64,000 nt of DNA, taken from assembly GCF_000176155.1 (NCBI RefSeq), contig NZ_ACZO01000006.1:1054001-1118000 (forward strand), in the 5' to 3' direction. This document shows, piece after piece, positions 30,886 through 40,275 of the stretch (the stretch's first letter is position 1; every line of letters begins with the position of its first letter). The notes beneath the pieces are model-generated. The model did not search any database. It was not told the origin of the DNA and saw nothing but the letters and a program-made list of their open reading frames with translations. The stretch comes from Vibrio metschnikovii CIP 69.14. Its GTDB lineage: Bacteria > Pseudomonadota > Gammaproteobacteria > Enterobacterales > Vibrionaceae. A program made the position numbers and the translations under genes.

Positions 30886-31886
30886 ATGGCCACCATTAAT
30901 GATGTATGTAAAGCCGCCGGAGTGTCTAAAGCGACGGTGTCACGAGTGCTGAACGGCAATGGCCAAGTTAAAGAGTCTACCCGCCAAGCGGTTCTTGCTA
31001 CCATGCAACAACTCGGTTATCAACCCAATACCTTAGCGCAAGCGCTGGCCACCAATACCTCGCATGCGATTGGTTTAAGTTTGCCGCATTTTCAAAGCAG
31101 CTATTTTGGTAGCATTCTGCATCATGCCGAACAAGGGGCTCAGCAAGCAGGCAAAAAATTGCTGGTAGTCAATGGTAAAAATAGCGCCCAAGGTGAGCGA
31201 GAAGCGCTGCAAACATTGGCGAATCAACGCTGCGACACAATTATGATCTATAGCCGTCATTTAAGCGAAACCGAGCTGAGCCAGTGGCAACACGAACACG
31301 CCATTCCATTGGTCGTGTTGAATCGACGCTTTTCCACTTCAACATTAGCAAGCTTTGGCTTAGATCAAACTCAATTAGCTACCCTTGCTATGCAGCACTT
31401 ATTAACCCTTGGCCATCGAGCGATTGCTTGTCTTACTTCACCGCTCAACAGTGAAACTGGGCAACTCCGCTTAGCCGCTTATCAGCAGCAACTCGCGCAA
31501 TCTGATATTGAACCTAACCCTGATTTATCGTCGCTGGCGATAATAGTCTTAGCTCGGGCTACCATGCTACCCAGCAGCTACTCACTCGTGGCGTAAACTT
31601 TAGTGCGATTTTTGCCTGTAATGATGATATGGCGATTGGCGCCATTCGCGCTTTACATGAGCACGGCCAGCGCGTACCACAAGATATTGCCGTGATTGGT
31701 ATTGATAACGAACCCGCTGCCGCGTATGCCATTCCAAGTTTATCAACCGTGGCGCTGCCGATCGTCGAGTTAACTCAGGCGGCGACACAATGCGCGGTGA
31801 TGCTTGCTAATAAGCAGCCAGTGACGTCGTTGCATCATACCTATCTTGGCCAGTTGATCGTGCGTGAGTCGTCACTGTCCGCTTAA
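30886..31886 (+). pseudogene. LacI-family transcriptional regulator, frameshifted
   Basis: The first frame gives a normal LacI N-terminus (TINDVCKAAGVSKATVSRVLNG, helix-turn-helix) and the first half of the effector domain, then ends early at 31596. The remainder is intact in another frame (31629-31886) and reads back to SSGYHATQQLLTRGVNFSAIFACNDDMAIGAI. The switch point is around CTGGCGA (31534-31540), where one missing base (probably a G) would restore a 333-residue protein. The whole locus is 1001 nt, one short of 334 codons. It could be a real loss or a sequencing error. Its likely target is bglA just upstream. Confidence 0.85.
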
Positions 31887-32057
31887 TTTTCAACGTGAAA
31901 CGATCACATTGCGCCGATTAAATGATATAACCAAGGCTGCCTTTTGCACTATTGTTGATAAAACGCAAAGCAACACCTTGCAGGTCAGTCAATGATGGTC
32001 TTTTCACACTTAACTACCCTCCTAATAGTTAAGTTTTCTCTAAAGTAAGGAATATGT

Positions 32058-32537
32058 ATGTCTGATATCGCAACCAGTATTGATGCCATTCAACCTATGG
32101 TTGAATCTTCTTCTGGCTCTATCTGGGGTTATGTGGTCGGTGGGCTAGTTCTTGTCGTGGCCGCTGGTTATTTTGGTTTTAAAAAGATTAACCAACCTGC
32201 CTTTGTGATCAAACAAATTCGCAAGCGCAACCGCAAAGAAATGCAAAAACAAGGGATAGAAAGCACCGAAGCGTTAGCCGATTTGGATCATTTGTTGGAT
32301 GCCGTTCAGCAACACGCTATCGATAATGGCATGAGTGGTACGGCGATGGTTCAGCTGCTGGCACCCCTCAATGATAAAGCCAAAATCAACTCTGCTGCCG
32401 GTTTTTATCAGGCCATGGCTTATATTGCCAAAAGCATTAATCAGCCGCAGCTAGTGAAAAGCCTACAAAATAAATCTAAACAAGTGAAATCCAGCTCGCC
32501 ACTGATGGCCGGACTACTGAAACGCGCTGGGGTTTAA
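32058..32537 (+). CDS. Single-pass membrane protein of unknown function
   Basis: This 159-residue protein starts at ATG 32058, preceded by AAGGA. A membrane segment at about residues 24-41 (GYVVGGLVLVVAAGYFGF) follows a short outside N-terminus. It leads into a basic stretch (KQIRKRNRKEMQK) and a helical, glutamine- and lysine-rich cytosolic domain. I do not recognise a family. Intact codon structure and a good ribosome site make it a credible gene. It stands alone between the LacI pseudogene and the GH13 gene. Confidence 0.75.
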   Translation: MSDIATSIDAIQPMVESSSGSIWGYVVGGLVLVVAAGYFGFKKINQPAFVIKQIRKRNRKEMQKQGIESTEALADLDHLLDAVQQHAIDNGMSGTAMVQLLAPLNDKAKINSAAGFYQAMAYIAKSINQPQLVKSLQNKSKQVKSSSPLMAGLLKRAGV

Positions 32538-32740
32538 TTCTCGATTTCTGTGGCTTGCTATAATCACCAGCAGGCCATAGCAACAACCATTCAGTTCATT
32601 CGTATAGCTTAACTTCGTTCACACTTTTTCACTCTCCCTTCGATCTACGCCCTAAATTGCTGAGTAAGGGATGAGTTGCATTATCAAACCATTGTCTACC
32701 CTTAAGCGATTTCTTATTGATATCAGTTAGGTTTTAGACG

Positions 32741-34549
32741 ATGCATCCAGAATATTCCTCTTCAAAAATTAGCGTTTATCAAGTATTTACTCGTCTATTT
32801 GGTAATACGCAAACCGCCAATATCCCTTGGGGCACAAAAGCGCAAAACGGAGTGGGTAAATTTAATGATTTTACGATGAAAGCCTTGCAAGAAATTGCTC
32901 AATTGGGGGCAACGCATATTTGGTATACCGGTGTTCATCATCATGCTCTAGTGGCCGACTATCGCCGGTTTGGCATCAGTGATGATCACCCAAGCGTAGT
33001 CAAAGGACGCGCAGGTTCGCCTTACGCGGTGAAAGATTATTACTCAGTCAATCCCGATTTGGCCGATAACCCCGCGCAACGTAACCAAGAGTTTTTGGCC
33101 TTAATTCAACGCTCACATCAGGCTGGCTTAAAAGTTATTATTGATATTGTCCCGAACCATGTGGCGCGACACTATCAAGGATTAAACAATCCCCCCGGCG
33201 TCGAAGACTTCGGACAAAGTGATAATACTCAACTTGAGTATGCAAGAGACAATAATTTTTATTACCTACCCAATCAGGCGTTTCAAATGCCCGATCTGCC
33301 CGACCACTTAGTGCCATTAGGGGGTGAAAATCATCCACTCCTAGCAGAGCCTTATCAAGAATTTCCAGCCAAATGGACCGGCAATGGCTCGCGGCAGGCC
33401 AAACCGAATGTAGACGATTGGTATGAAACGGTAAAGATTAATTACGGCGTTACCCCTAGTGGAGAGAAAGACTTCGCCGAACTCCCCGAATCCTATCGCT
33501 GGCTTTCTCATCAAGCGCATTTTACTTTTTGGCAGCAGCAGTCGGTGCCAAACTCGTGGCTTAAGTTTCGTGATATTGCCCTCTACTGGCTAGAGCAAGG
33601 CGTGGATGGGTTTCGTTATGACATGGCGGAGATGGTACCGATTGAGTTTTGGAGTTTTATGAACTCAGCGATCAAGCACGTTAACCCTAATGCATTTTTA
33701 ATGGCCGAAGTCTATCAACCTGAGCTTTACCGTGATTATATTCAGTTAGGCAAAATGGATTATTTGTACGATAAAGTCGATTTATACGATGGGTTAAAAG
33801 CCATCATGCAGGGCAAAGCATCAACCGCGATCATTGGCAGCATTGAGCATCAAATGCGTGATATTGAACATCATATGTTGCATTTTTTAGAAAATCACGA
33901 TGAACAACGCATTGCCTCGGCTGAGTTTGCCGGTGATGCTCAACAAGGGCGACCAGCGATGCTGATCTCTACCTGTTTATCCAGTGCGCCGACCCTAATT
34001 TATTTTGGTCAAGAGGTGGGAGAGCCAGGAGCGGAACAGGCTGGATTTGGTCAGCCGTCACGCACCTCTATTTTTGACTATATTGGCGTACCTGAGCATC
34101 AAAAATGGCTTAATCATGGTCGATTTGATGGTGGGCAGTTAAGTGATAAGCAGCGTCAGATACGTCAATTTTACTGCCAGCTACTCAACTTAGCTAAAAA
34201 CAGTCCAGCGCTGATGGGCGATTATCACGATTTATACGCCGAGAATTGGCCACATTTTGCAGAGCAACAAGATACGCTGTTTGCCTTTGCTCGCTCTTGT
34301 CCTGAGCAAAAATTAATTATAGCGGCTAACTTTAGCGCCACGGAAAGTAAAACCGTACCACTGCATTTACCCCAAGAGCTGATTAAACATTGGCAATTGA
34401 GCGAGGGAGAATATGCCTTAATCGATCATCTCAACCAACAACCGCTCACACTGGTGGTAACGGAGCAGCGTAGTTATGTCGAGATAAATTTCAAGCCGCT
34501 TTCCACGCATTTTATTGAATTGAAAAGTATGAGTTTGCAAACTCAATAA
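32741..34549 (+). CDS. Cytoplasmic alpha-amylase family glycoside hydrolase (GH13)
   Basis: This 602-residue GH13 enzyme has no signal peptide, so it acts on imported alpha-glucans. The (beta/alpha)8 barrel begins within the first 20 residues. The conserved regions are DIVPNHV, the nucleophile D294 in GVDGFRYDMAEM, the acid/base E323 in FLMAEVYQP, and the stabiliser D387 in FLENHDEQR, followed by a C-terminal beta-domain. Substrate could be maltodextrin or cyclodextrin; sequence alone does not tell. No maltose genes are adjacent. An ERIC repeat lies just past its stop. Confidence 0.88.
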   Translation: MHPEYSSSKISVYQVFTRLFGNTQTANIPWGTKAQNGVGKFNDFTMKALQEIAQLGATHIWYTGVHHHALVADYRRFGISDDHPSVVKGRAGSPYAVKDYYSVNPDLADNPAQRNQEFLALIQRSHQAGLKVIIDIVPNHVARHYQGLNNPPGVEDFGQSDNTQLEYARDNNFYYLPNQAFQMPDLPDHLVPLGGENHPLLAEPYQEFPAKWTGNGSRQAKPNVDDWYETVKINYGVTPSGEKDFAELPESYRWLSHQAHFTFWQQQSVPNSWLKFRDIALYWLEQGVDGFRYDMAEMVPIEFWSFMNSAIKHVNPNAFLMAEVYQPELYRDYIQLGKMDYLYDKVDLYDGLKAIMQGKASTAIIGSIEHQMRDIEHHMLHFLENHDEQRIASAEFAGDAQQGRPAMLISTCLSSAPTLIYFGQEVGEPGAEQAGFGQPSRTSIFDYIGVPEHQKWLNHGRFDGGQLSDKQRQIRQFYCQLLNLAKNSPALMGDYHDLYAENWPHFAEQQDTLFAFARSCPEQKLIIAANFSATESKTVPLHLPQELIKHWQLSEGEYALIDHLNQQPLTLVVTEQRSYVEINFKPLSTHFIELKSMSLQTQ

Positions 34550-34559
34550 TCAACAATAC

Positions 34560-34683
34560 TATACCCAAACCACTTTGAGTTGCAGATAGGCGGCAAGTGA
34601 GTTCATCCCCATGAGCATAGACAGGTTCTATGATTGGGGTGAACGAACATAGCCCCCTTGCAGCTTCAAGTAGGAAGGGTATA
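34560..34683. repeat. Full-length ERIC repeat
   Basis: These 124 bp run from TATACCCAAACCACTTTGAG to AAGTAGGAAGGGTATA, with the ERIC core CATCCCCATGAGCATAGACA and GATTGGGGTGAACGAACATA. It lies between convergent genes, as most ERICs do, and would form a long hairpin if transcribed. Confidence 0.93.
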
Positions 34684-34749
34684 TTAGCAATCAAGTAGAA
34701 ACGATACCAGCCAGTATAACTCCTACTCTGGCTGGTATTCTTACGGCGA

Positions 34750-36291
34750 TTACTCCGCTTTACTAAGCACAATCTGGCGCTCGGTTACCGTTTCTGCTTC
34801 ACTGTGGCTGGGTAAAATGCCTAACGTATGTAAAAAGCCTTTTAACATAATGGCATAGATAAACATCATCGGCAGACCGGCAACCACACACAGTGATTTA
34901 ATGGTCTCTATGCCGCCGCCCGCTAAAAATACACTGAGACTGATCAAACCAATAGCCGCCGCCCAGAGTAGCTTGACTCGATTGTCAGGATCGCCATTCA
35001 GTTCAAGTTGATTGGTGGTTAACATCGCCGTAGCGACACTGGCGCTCGACATGGTGGTCAACATTAAGAAAAACTGGATGATTAAAAACAAACCGAGAAT
35101 CCAACCACCGCCGGGTAAGGTTTTGATCAGAGAAACTACGGCGTAGGTTAATCCTCCTTCCGCCATCCACGCTTGAACGGGTAAGCCGCCTAGCATTTGC
35201 GCCCATACGGCATAACCACCGAAGATAGAGATGAAAAATGCGCAGCCTAAAGCGCCCATAGAAAGGGTATAAAGGATCACCTCTTGAATAGTACGGCCAC
35301 GTGAAATGCGGGTGATAAAAAGCCCCATCATGATCAAATACGCGTAATACCAAAACCAGTAGTATTGCGTCCAACCTTCAGCAAAGCCACTTTGCTGAAC
35401 CGGATCGGTCCACAAAGACATTCTAAAAAAGCTATCCAGCATCACGCCTAATGAATCGGTAAAATTATTGACGATAAAAGCAGGTTGAGTGACCAGCAGA
35501 ACAAACAGCGCAAACACAATCGCCAAGGTCACCGTCCAGTTTGAAATTTGATTAATGCCTTGATTAAAGCCTACTAACATCACTGCGACTAATGAGCTAA
35601 CAAACAACGCAATAATGATCCCTTGAAGACCAAGGCTGTTATTGATCGCCAATAAATCGGCAACCCCAGTACTCACCAGCGTCACGGTTAACGCTAATGA
35701 GCTAGCAAAAGCGGCCAGCGTGCCAAAAATCGACAACAGATCGATACTTTTACTGACCAGCGGATGATTGCCGACCACGGATGAACATAGACTCGACACT
35801 TTTAAGGTGCGCCTTTTCTGCACATAAAAAGCATAGGCAAAAGGAATCGCGGGGAAACAGTAAATGGCCCAGCCAGTGATCCCCCAATGGAAAATCGAAT
35901 AGGTCACAGCCCAAGCCGCGGCCGGGTAACTATTCGCTTCAGCAAATAGAGGCGGCGATTGCAGGTAATACATCGGCTCACCAATCGCCCAGTAAATTAA
36001 GGATGCGCCAACACCAGCGGTGAAAATCATCCCACCATAAGAAAAATTGCTGTATTCGTTTTTTTCATCACCGAGGCGGATTTGGCCATGTTTTGAAAAG
36101 GCGAGCCAAAGTAAAAAACCGACTAACGCCAAACTGGCTAGTTGCACCAACCAACCGAACCAGTGACTCACCCACGCCATCGCTTGTCCAGCCATCGCTT
36201 GTGAGCTGGCAGGATAAAGCGCTGAAACGGTCAGTAACACCAGTACCAAAATAATCGCCGGGAAAGCCAAGCCATAGTTAAGATTTTTCAA
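34750..36291 (-). CDS. BCCT-family transporter, probably for a methylated onium compound
   Basis: BCCT carriers import betaine, choline, carnitine or DMSP, usually with Na+. I chose TTG at 36291 as the start because GGAGG lies 7 nt upstream and it joins the mmuM stop with a 14-nt overlap; the product is 513 residues with about 12 membrane segments. Family marks are FSYGGMIFTAGVGASLIYWAIGEP and GLFITRISRGRTIQEVI. The BCCT signature usually reads WT..YWAWW; here it is GWTQYYWFWYYAY, so two box tryptophans are replaced by tyrosine. Coupling to homocysteine methyltransferase suggests S-methylmethionine or a betaine as cargo (inference). Confidence 0.88.
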   Translation of the reverse strand: MKNLNYGLAFPAIILVLVLLTVSALYPASSQAMAGQAMAWVSHWFGWLVQLASLALVGFLLWLAFSKHGQIRLGDEKNEYSNFSYGGMIFTAGVGASLIYWAIGEPMYYLQSPPLFAEANSYPAAAWAVTYSIFHWGITGWAIYCFPAIPFAYAFYVQKRRTLKVSSLCSSVVGNHPLVSKSIDLLSIFGTLAAFASSLALTVTLVSTGVADLLAINNSLGLQGIIIALFVSSLVAVMLVGFNQGINQISNWTVTLAIVFALFVLLVTQPAFIVNNFTDSLGVMLDSFFRMSLWTDPVQQSGFAEGWTQYYWFWYYAYLIMMGLFITRISRGRTIQEVILYTLSMGALGCAFFISIFGGYAVWAQMLGGLPVQAWMAEGGLTYAVVSLIKTLPGGGWILGLFLIIQFFLMLTTMSSASVATAMLTTNQLELNGDPDNRVKLLWAAAIGLISLSVFLAGGGIETIKSLCVVAGLPMMFIYAIMLKGFLHTLGILPSHSEAETVTERQIVLSKAE

Positions 36292-37177
36292 GCGCCTGCC
36301 TCCAATCCTGTAAAGCACGAATATGGGTTGGGGTAATACCGCAGCAGCCACCAATTACGGTTGCGCCTAATCCATACCACTGCTGGGCAAACTCAACATA
36401 ATCTTGCGCGCTGAACTCACGCATCGCCTGAACGGTTTGATTAGCGGCATGTTGCGCTTTAATTGGCGCAAAGCTATTGGCATACACCCCAATCTCGATC
36501 TCTTTTTCACGCCCATTCAAAGCACTTTTCGCTTGCGAAATAGCATCCGCCATCACTTCAGGTACTGAACAGTTGAATAAAATCCCAGCCCCTCCTGTTG
36601 CGGCAACTTGCTGAGCCGCATCCCCTACCGACTCTCCAGAACGCAGCAGCGCCACATCGCTATCATCTTGTAAAGTAAACGCGTAATAACAAGGCTTACT
36701 TGATTGCTCTAAGACCTGTTGAATCATGCTCAACTCTTCTAGGCTGGCAATGGTCTCGGCAATCCAAATATCAACATAAGGATCTTGAGCCGCATACAGG
36801 GTTTGAGTGATCGCTTGTGCTGGTTGCGCTTGAAACAGATCCGGGCGATAGCTACCCATTGCCGGCGGAATTGAGCCTGCCACTTGCACGGTATGTGGCG
36901 CTTGCTGTGCAACCTCAGCGGCAATTTGCGCCGCTAAACGGGCTAATCTTGCACCATCGCTGCGATACAGTGCTTCGCCTAAATGAAAGGGCACGCAAGC
37001 ATAACTATTGACGGTAATAATATCGGCACCGGCATCAATAAAACTCTGATGAGCTAAACGGACATGCTCTGGCGATTCAATCAGCGCTTGGGCGCTCCAT
37101 AGCGGCTGGGAAAACGGCGCGCCAATGCGTTTTAATTCGCGGCCCATGCCGCCATCAAGAAGGGTAAATGTGCTCAT
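36278..37177 (-). CDS. mmuM: Homocysteine S-methyltransferase
   Basis: MmuM makes methionine by moving a methyl group from S-methylmethionine (or SAM) to homocysteine. The 299-residue protein has the family N-terminus LLDGGMGRELKRIGAP, the zinc-ligand Cys in ILFNCSVPEVM and the Cys pair in VIGGCCGITPTHI. Length matches E. coli MmuM (310). It is the first gene of a two-gene operon; the BCCT gene starts within its last codons. In E. coli the partner is the APC-type MmuP, so a BCCT partner is a different solution. Confidence 0.92.
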   Translation of the reverse strand: MSTFTLLDGGMGRELKRIGAPFSQPLWSAQALIESPEHVRLAHQSFIDAGADIITVNSYACVPFHLGEALYRSDGARLARLAAQIAAEVAQQAPHTVQVAGSIPPAMGSYRPDLFQAQPAQAITQTLYAAQDPYVDIWIAETIASLEELSMIQQVLEQSSKPCYYAFTLQDDSDVALLRSGESVGDAAQQVAATGGAGILFNCSVPEVMADAISQAKSALNGREKEIEIGVYANSFAPIKAQHAANQTVQAMREFSAQDYVEFAQQWYGLGATVIGGCCGITPTHIRALQDWRQALEKS

Positions 37178-37431
37178 GATCTTGTATCCATACTGCTTTA
37201 TTGGTTAAAGCATTGAAGCATACTGTGAGCAAGATCATAGTGAATAAGCTTCAAATACAACATGAAAAATTTTCAGGTTAGAGATTTGATTTAAATGGAC
37301 ATTTTAGAGCTAAAAGTCTAATGCTTGATCTTCGTTCAATATTTGCCTGACCAATATGATTGACGGAGTCAATCATTATGTTAAATTCACCGCGAAACCC
37401 CCGTTTTATTTGCTGCCATAAAGAGCTTCTT

Positions 37432-38610
37432 ATGATAAAAAAAATAATCCTAATTGCCGGACTGGCCCTTGCCCTACTGGGTTGTAAATCCGAAGATGAT
37501 AGTGCTTTACGCGCTCAACAGCGCGCTGATGCTATCAGTAATGAAAAACGCGATATCGCCTACTATTTAAGTCAACATTATAATTTATATTCAAACTCAC
37601 TACAGAGCACACTGAATAATGACAATTTAAGTGTTTCAATTGCTGATTTAGTGAGTGACGGTCAAAGTCCAACACTAAGAGCTCGTGTTAAACAAGCGGA
37701 TGAAACGATTCGTACGTTACAAGGTATAGAGGCATTCACCGATGAGTTATTAGAGCTTCGTTTAGCTGACGGTACTATGCTCAAAGATCTACAACAAGGG
37801 CAACTGCCATTATTCGCCTTTGAACCAAAAGGTAATGAGCAAACATGGCAGTTTATTGAAGCATTTGATATCTATGGTAATACCCACCAACTGGATGTCT
37901 ATCAGTTACCAAGTTTTCCTGTATTTGTTGTAGACAATAACAGCGCAAAATCGCTACAGGCAGGCTTACAAGCTATGCGTCAGGAATTGCAAAAATTGGG
38001 GCAACAGCCTATCAATCAATCTGACGATCTCCTGTCTACATCTCAAGCACGTAACCTCAATGTGTCGAATAAATCCGAAAGCCAACCACTTTCAACCACG
38101 GTATTGAAGAAAATTCGTCTTGAAGATGACAAAGAGCCTTGGATTTTAGGTAAAGCTGAGATTTATGCTCTCGTTACAGGCGTTGATCCTAGTCGTGATA
38201 AACCGACGATTGATGTGGTTGATATGCCTTATTTAGATTATGACAAGATCGATTACTATCCTAACCAAGTGATGATCCATTGGTCGCGCTATCGTTGGGG
38301 AGCGGTTGATATTGTATTAATGGAGCAAGACAGTGGTACCGACTACAAAGAGCTAGCCAAACTGTTAGTTGAAGCGGCAGAAAAAGTCCTACAGTCAATT
38401 CCTGATCTTGAAGCTCAAGGATATTCAGTGATTGCCAATATCACTGGTAAAATTATCGATGCTATCCCGAGCGGCCTGCTGACTAACGATGATGACTTTG
38501 TTGATGTTTTCTATACCATTCAACAAGACAAGCCTTACATCGACCATCCAGGAACAACCAATAACGCACTGGTCACGTTAGAACCTTTAACCATTTACCC
38601 CACTCGTTAA
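37432..38610 (+). CDS. Lipoprotein, possibly DUF3103-type
   Basis: ATG at 37432 gives 392 residues with a lipoprotein signal (IKKIILIAGLALALLGC, lipobox LLGC, Cys at about 18); the upstream in-frame extension is not signal-like. The residue after Cys is Lys, so outer-membrane sorting is likely. The C-terminal half, with VDMPYLDYDKIDYYPNQVMIHW and AVDIVLMEQDSGTDYK, recalls Vibrio proteins annotated as DUF3103, but this is from memory and not checked. It lies upstream of a secreted protease, separated by a strong terminator, so co-transcription is unlikely. Function is unknown. Confidence 0.7.
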   Translation: MIKKIILIAGLALALLGCKSEDDSALRAQQRADAISNEKRDIAYYLSQHYNLYSNSLQSTLNNDNLSVSIADLVSDGQSPTLRARVKQADETIRTLQGIEAFTDELLELRLADGTMLKDLQQGQLPLFAFEPKGNEQTWQFIEAFDIYGNTHQLDVYQLPSFPVFVVDNNSAKSLQAGLQAMRQELQKLGQQPINQSDDLLSTSQARNLNVSNKSESQPLSTTVLKKIRLEDDKEPWILGKAEIYALVTGVDPSRDKPTIDVVDMPYLDYDKIDYYPNQVMIHWSRYRWGAVDIVLMEQDSGTDYKELAKLLVEAAEKVLQSIPDLEAQGYSVIANITGKIIDAIPSGLLTNDDDFVDVFYTIQQDKPYIDHPGTTNNALVTLEPLTIYPTR

Positions 38611-38942
38611 TCTCAGTATTTCATTTCCCTAAAACCGAAAGCTTTGCTTTCGGTTTTTTGCTGCCATTTCATAGATATTTATACGATTTATAATGGATAA
38701 ATAATCATTACAAATCGCCATGCCGTAAATCAAGAAGACCAAAAAACGTACAGTTTTATTTACTTAATAATCTATCAACATCATAAAATTAACCAACCAT
38801 TAACAATATGGTAAATAAAAACGAACACATTCACCTGCCTAATAATAGCTTTATTAATAAACTGTAAAACTGGCGAATGGCTGCCATTGTTATGATCCTT
38901 GATGGGTGGTATTCGCCACTAACATTTTACAAGGATAAAAAA
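38611..38942. other. Intergenic region before the secreted protease
   Basis: These 332 bases contain the lipoprotein gene terminator and an AT-rich stretch that must carry the protease promoter. I see no gene in it. Confidence 0.4.
38631..38659 (+). terminator. Intrinsic terminator after the lipoprotein gene
   Basis: AAAACCGAAAG (38631-38641), loop CTTTG, and CTTTCGGTTTT (38647-38657) run into further Ts. Confidence 0.88.
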
Positions 38943-40211
38943 ATGTTTAAGAAAAATTTCAAACGTACAGTACTGGCTGGATTATTATTGCCAACATCAA
39001 TCTCACTGGCAGTTGCATCTCAGCTCAAGGATCAAGAAGTACCGAGTTTTACCCCCTCTGTTGCTGTTGAAAATCATCAAACAGAACAACGCTATTTTGT
39101 TACCTACGTGCCTGGGGCAACCAGCGGGCCTATGCGGATGAGTCAAAACGGCTTAACGGAAACTGACTTCTCACTGCAAAAAGCCGCTGATATATTAAGC
39201 ACAGAGCAAGTAACCGTAATCAATCACCTCGAGTCATTACATACTTCTGTGGTTGAAATGACGCCAAGTCAAGCCAAGCAATTGCTCGATAATCCTGATG
39301 TGGCGATGATCGAAGTTGATCCAATACGTTACTTATTCGATGCAGAGATTGAACCTTACGCACAGCAAACGCCATACGGAATCCGTATGGTACAAGCGGA
39401 TCAACTCTCTGACGTCTATGCAGCTAATCGTAAAGTTTGTGTAATCGATTCAGGCTATTTACGCAACCACGTAGATTTACCCAGCGCTGGTGTCACAGGC
39501 AGCACTTTCTCTGGCCATGGCTCATGGTTCACTGATGGCAATGGCCATGGAACTCACGTTGCAGGAACGATTGTCGCCCTAGATAATAATGTGGGAGTTG
39601 TCGGAGTCCTACCATCTGGCTTAGTCGGCCTACACAACGTAAAAATCTTTAACGATTCCGGTGTCTGGACTCGCGCTTCGGATTTGATTCAAGCTATCCA
39701 ATCTTGTCAAAGTGCAGGCAGTCATGTAGTCAATATGAGTTTAGGGGGTAGCCAAGGCAGCGTAACCGAACAAAATGCAATGCGTAACTTTTACCAACAA
39801 GGGATGCTCTTAGTTGCTGCAGCAGGTAACTTAGGGAACAGCAGCTTCTCATACCCGGCGTCTTATGATGCAGTGGTCTCAGTTGCGGCGGTTAACTCAA
39901 GTGGTAATGTGGCTAACTTCTCACAGTTCAATTCACAAGTTGAGCTTTCAGCGCCCGGGGTGAATGTTTTATCCACGGGAAATAATGGCGGTTACTTAAG
40001 CTATAGCGGAACCTCAATGGCTTCTCCTCACGTTGCAGGTGTCGCAGCGCTGGTTTGGAGCCACTTTCCACAATGTCGACCAGAGCGAATCCGTCAATCC
40101 TTGAATCAGACTGCTTTAGATCGAGGTGCTGCGGGTAGAGATAATCTCTACGGTTGGGGGATAGTTCAAGCAAGAGCAGCCTATAACTGGCTATCTCGTA
40201 ATGGCTGTTAA
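38943..40211 (+). CDS. Secreted subtilisin-like serine protease (S8) with I9-type propeptide
   Basis: ATG at 38943 follows AAGGA and gives 422 residues: a signal peptide (about 1-27), an inhibitor-like propeptide (about 45-135, beginning QRYFVTYVPG) and the S8 catalytic domain. The triad is D169 in VCVIDSGYL, H202 in GNGHGTHVAGT and S358 in GTSMASPHVAGVAALVW; the oxyanion Asn is in AAAGN. It lacks a C-terminal PPC or secretion domain. It is probably exported by Sec and then type II secretion. Alone in its unit, it could supply peptides for the Opp system. Confidence 0.92.
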   Translation: MFKKNFKRTVLAGLLLPTSISLAVASQLKDQEVPSFTPSVAVENHQTEQRYFVTYVPGATSGPMRMSQNGLTETDFSLQKAADILSTEQVTVINHLESLHTSVVEMTPSQAKQLLDNPDVAMIEVDPIRYLFDAEIEPYAQQTPYGIRMVQADQLSDVYAANRKVCVIDSGYLRNHVDLPSAGVTGSTFSGHGSWFTDGNGHGTHVAGTIVALDNNVGVVGVLPSGLVGLHNVKIFNDSGVWTRASDLIQAIQSCQSAGSHVVNMSLGGSQGSVTEQNAMRNFYQQGMLLVAAAGNLGNSSFSYPASYDAVVSVAAVNSSGNVANFSQFNSQVELSAPGVNVLSTGNNGGYLSYSGTSMASPHVAGVAALVWSHFPQCRPERIRQSLNQTALDRGAAGRDNLYGWGIVQARAAYNWLSRNGC

Positions 40212-40275
40212 TCTCTAATATTAATACAACAAACAGGGTACTGAGTATCCTGTTTGTTATTTTCCAGAGACAAAT

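Noticed and set aside
31500..31640. Programmed frameshifting in the LacI-like gene
   Set aside because: No slippery heptamer or downstream structure is visible at the switch point; a plain indel is simpler.
37178..37431. Possible MetJ boxes upstream of mmuM
   Set aside because: Only AAAAGTCT matches AGACGTCT at 6 of 8 positions and no adjacent box is better than 4 of 8; MetJ needs tandem boxes.
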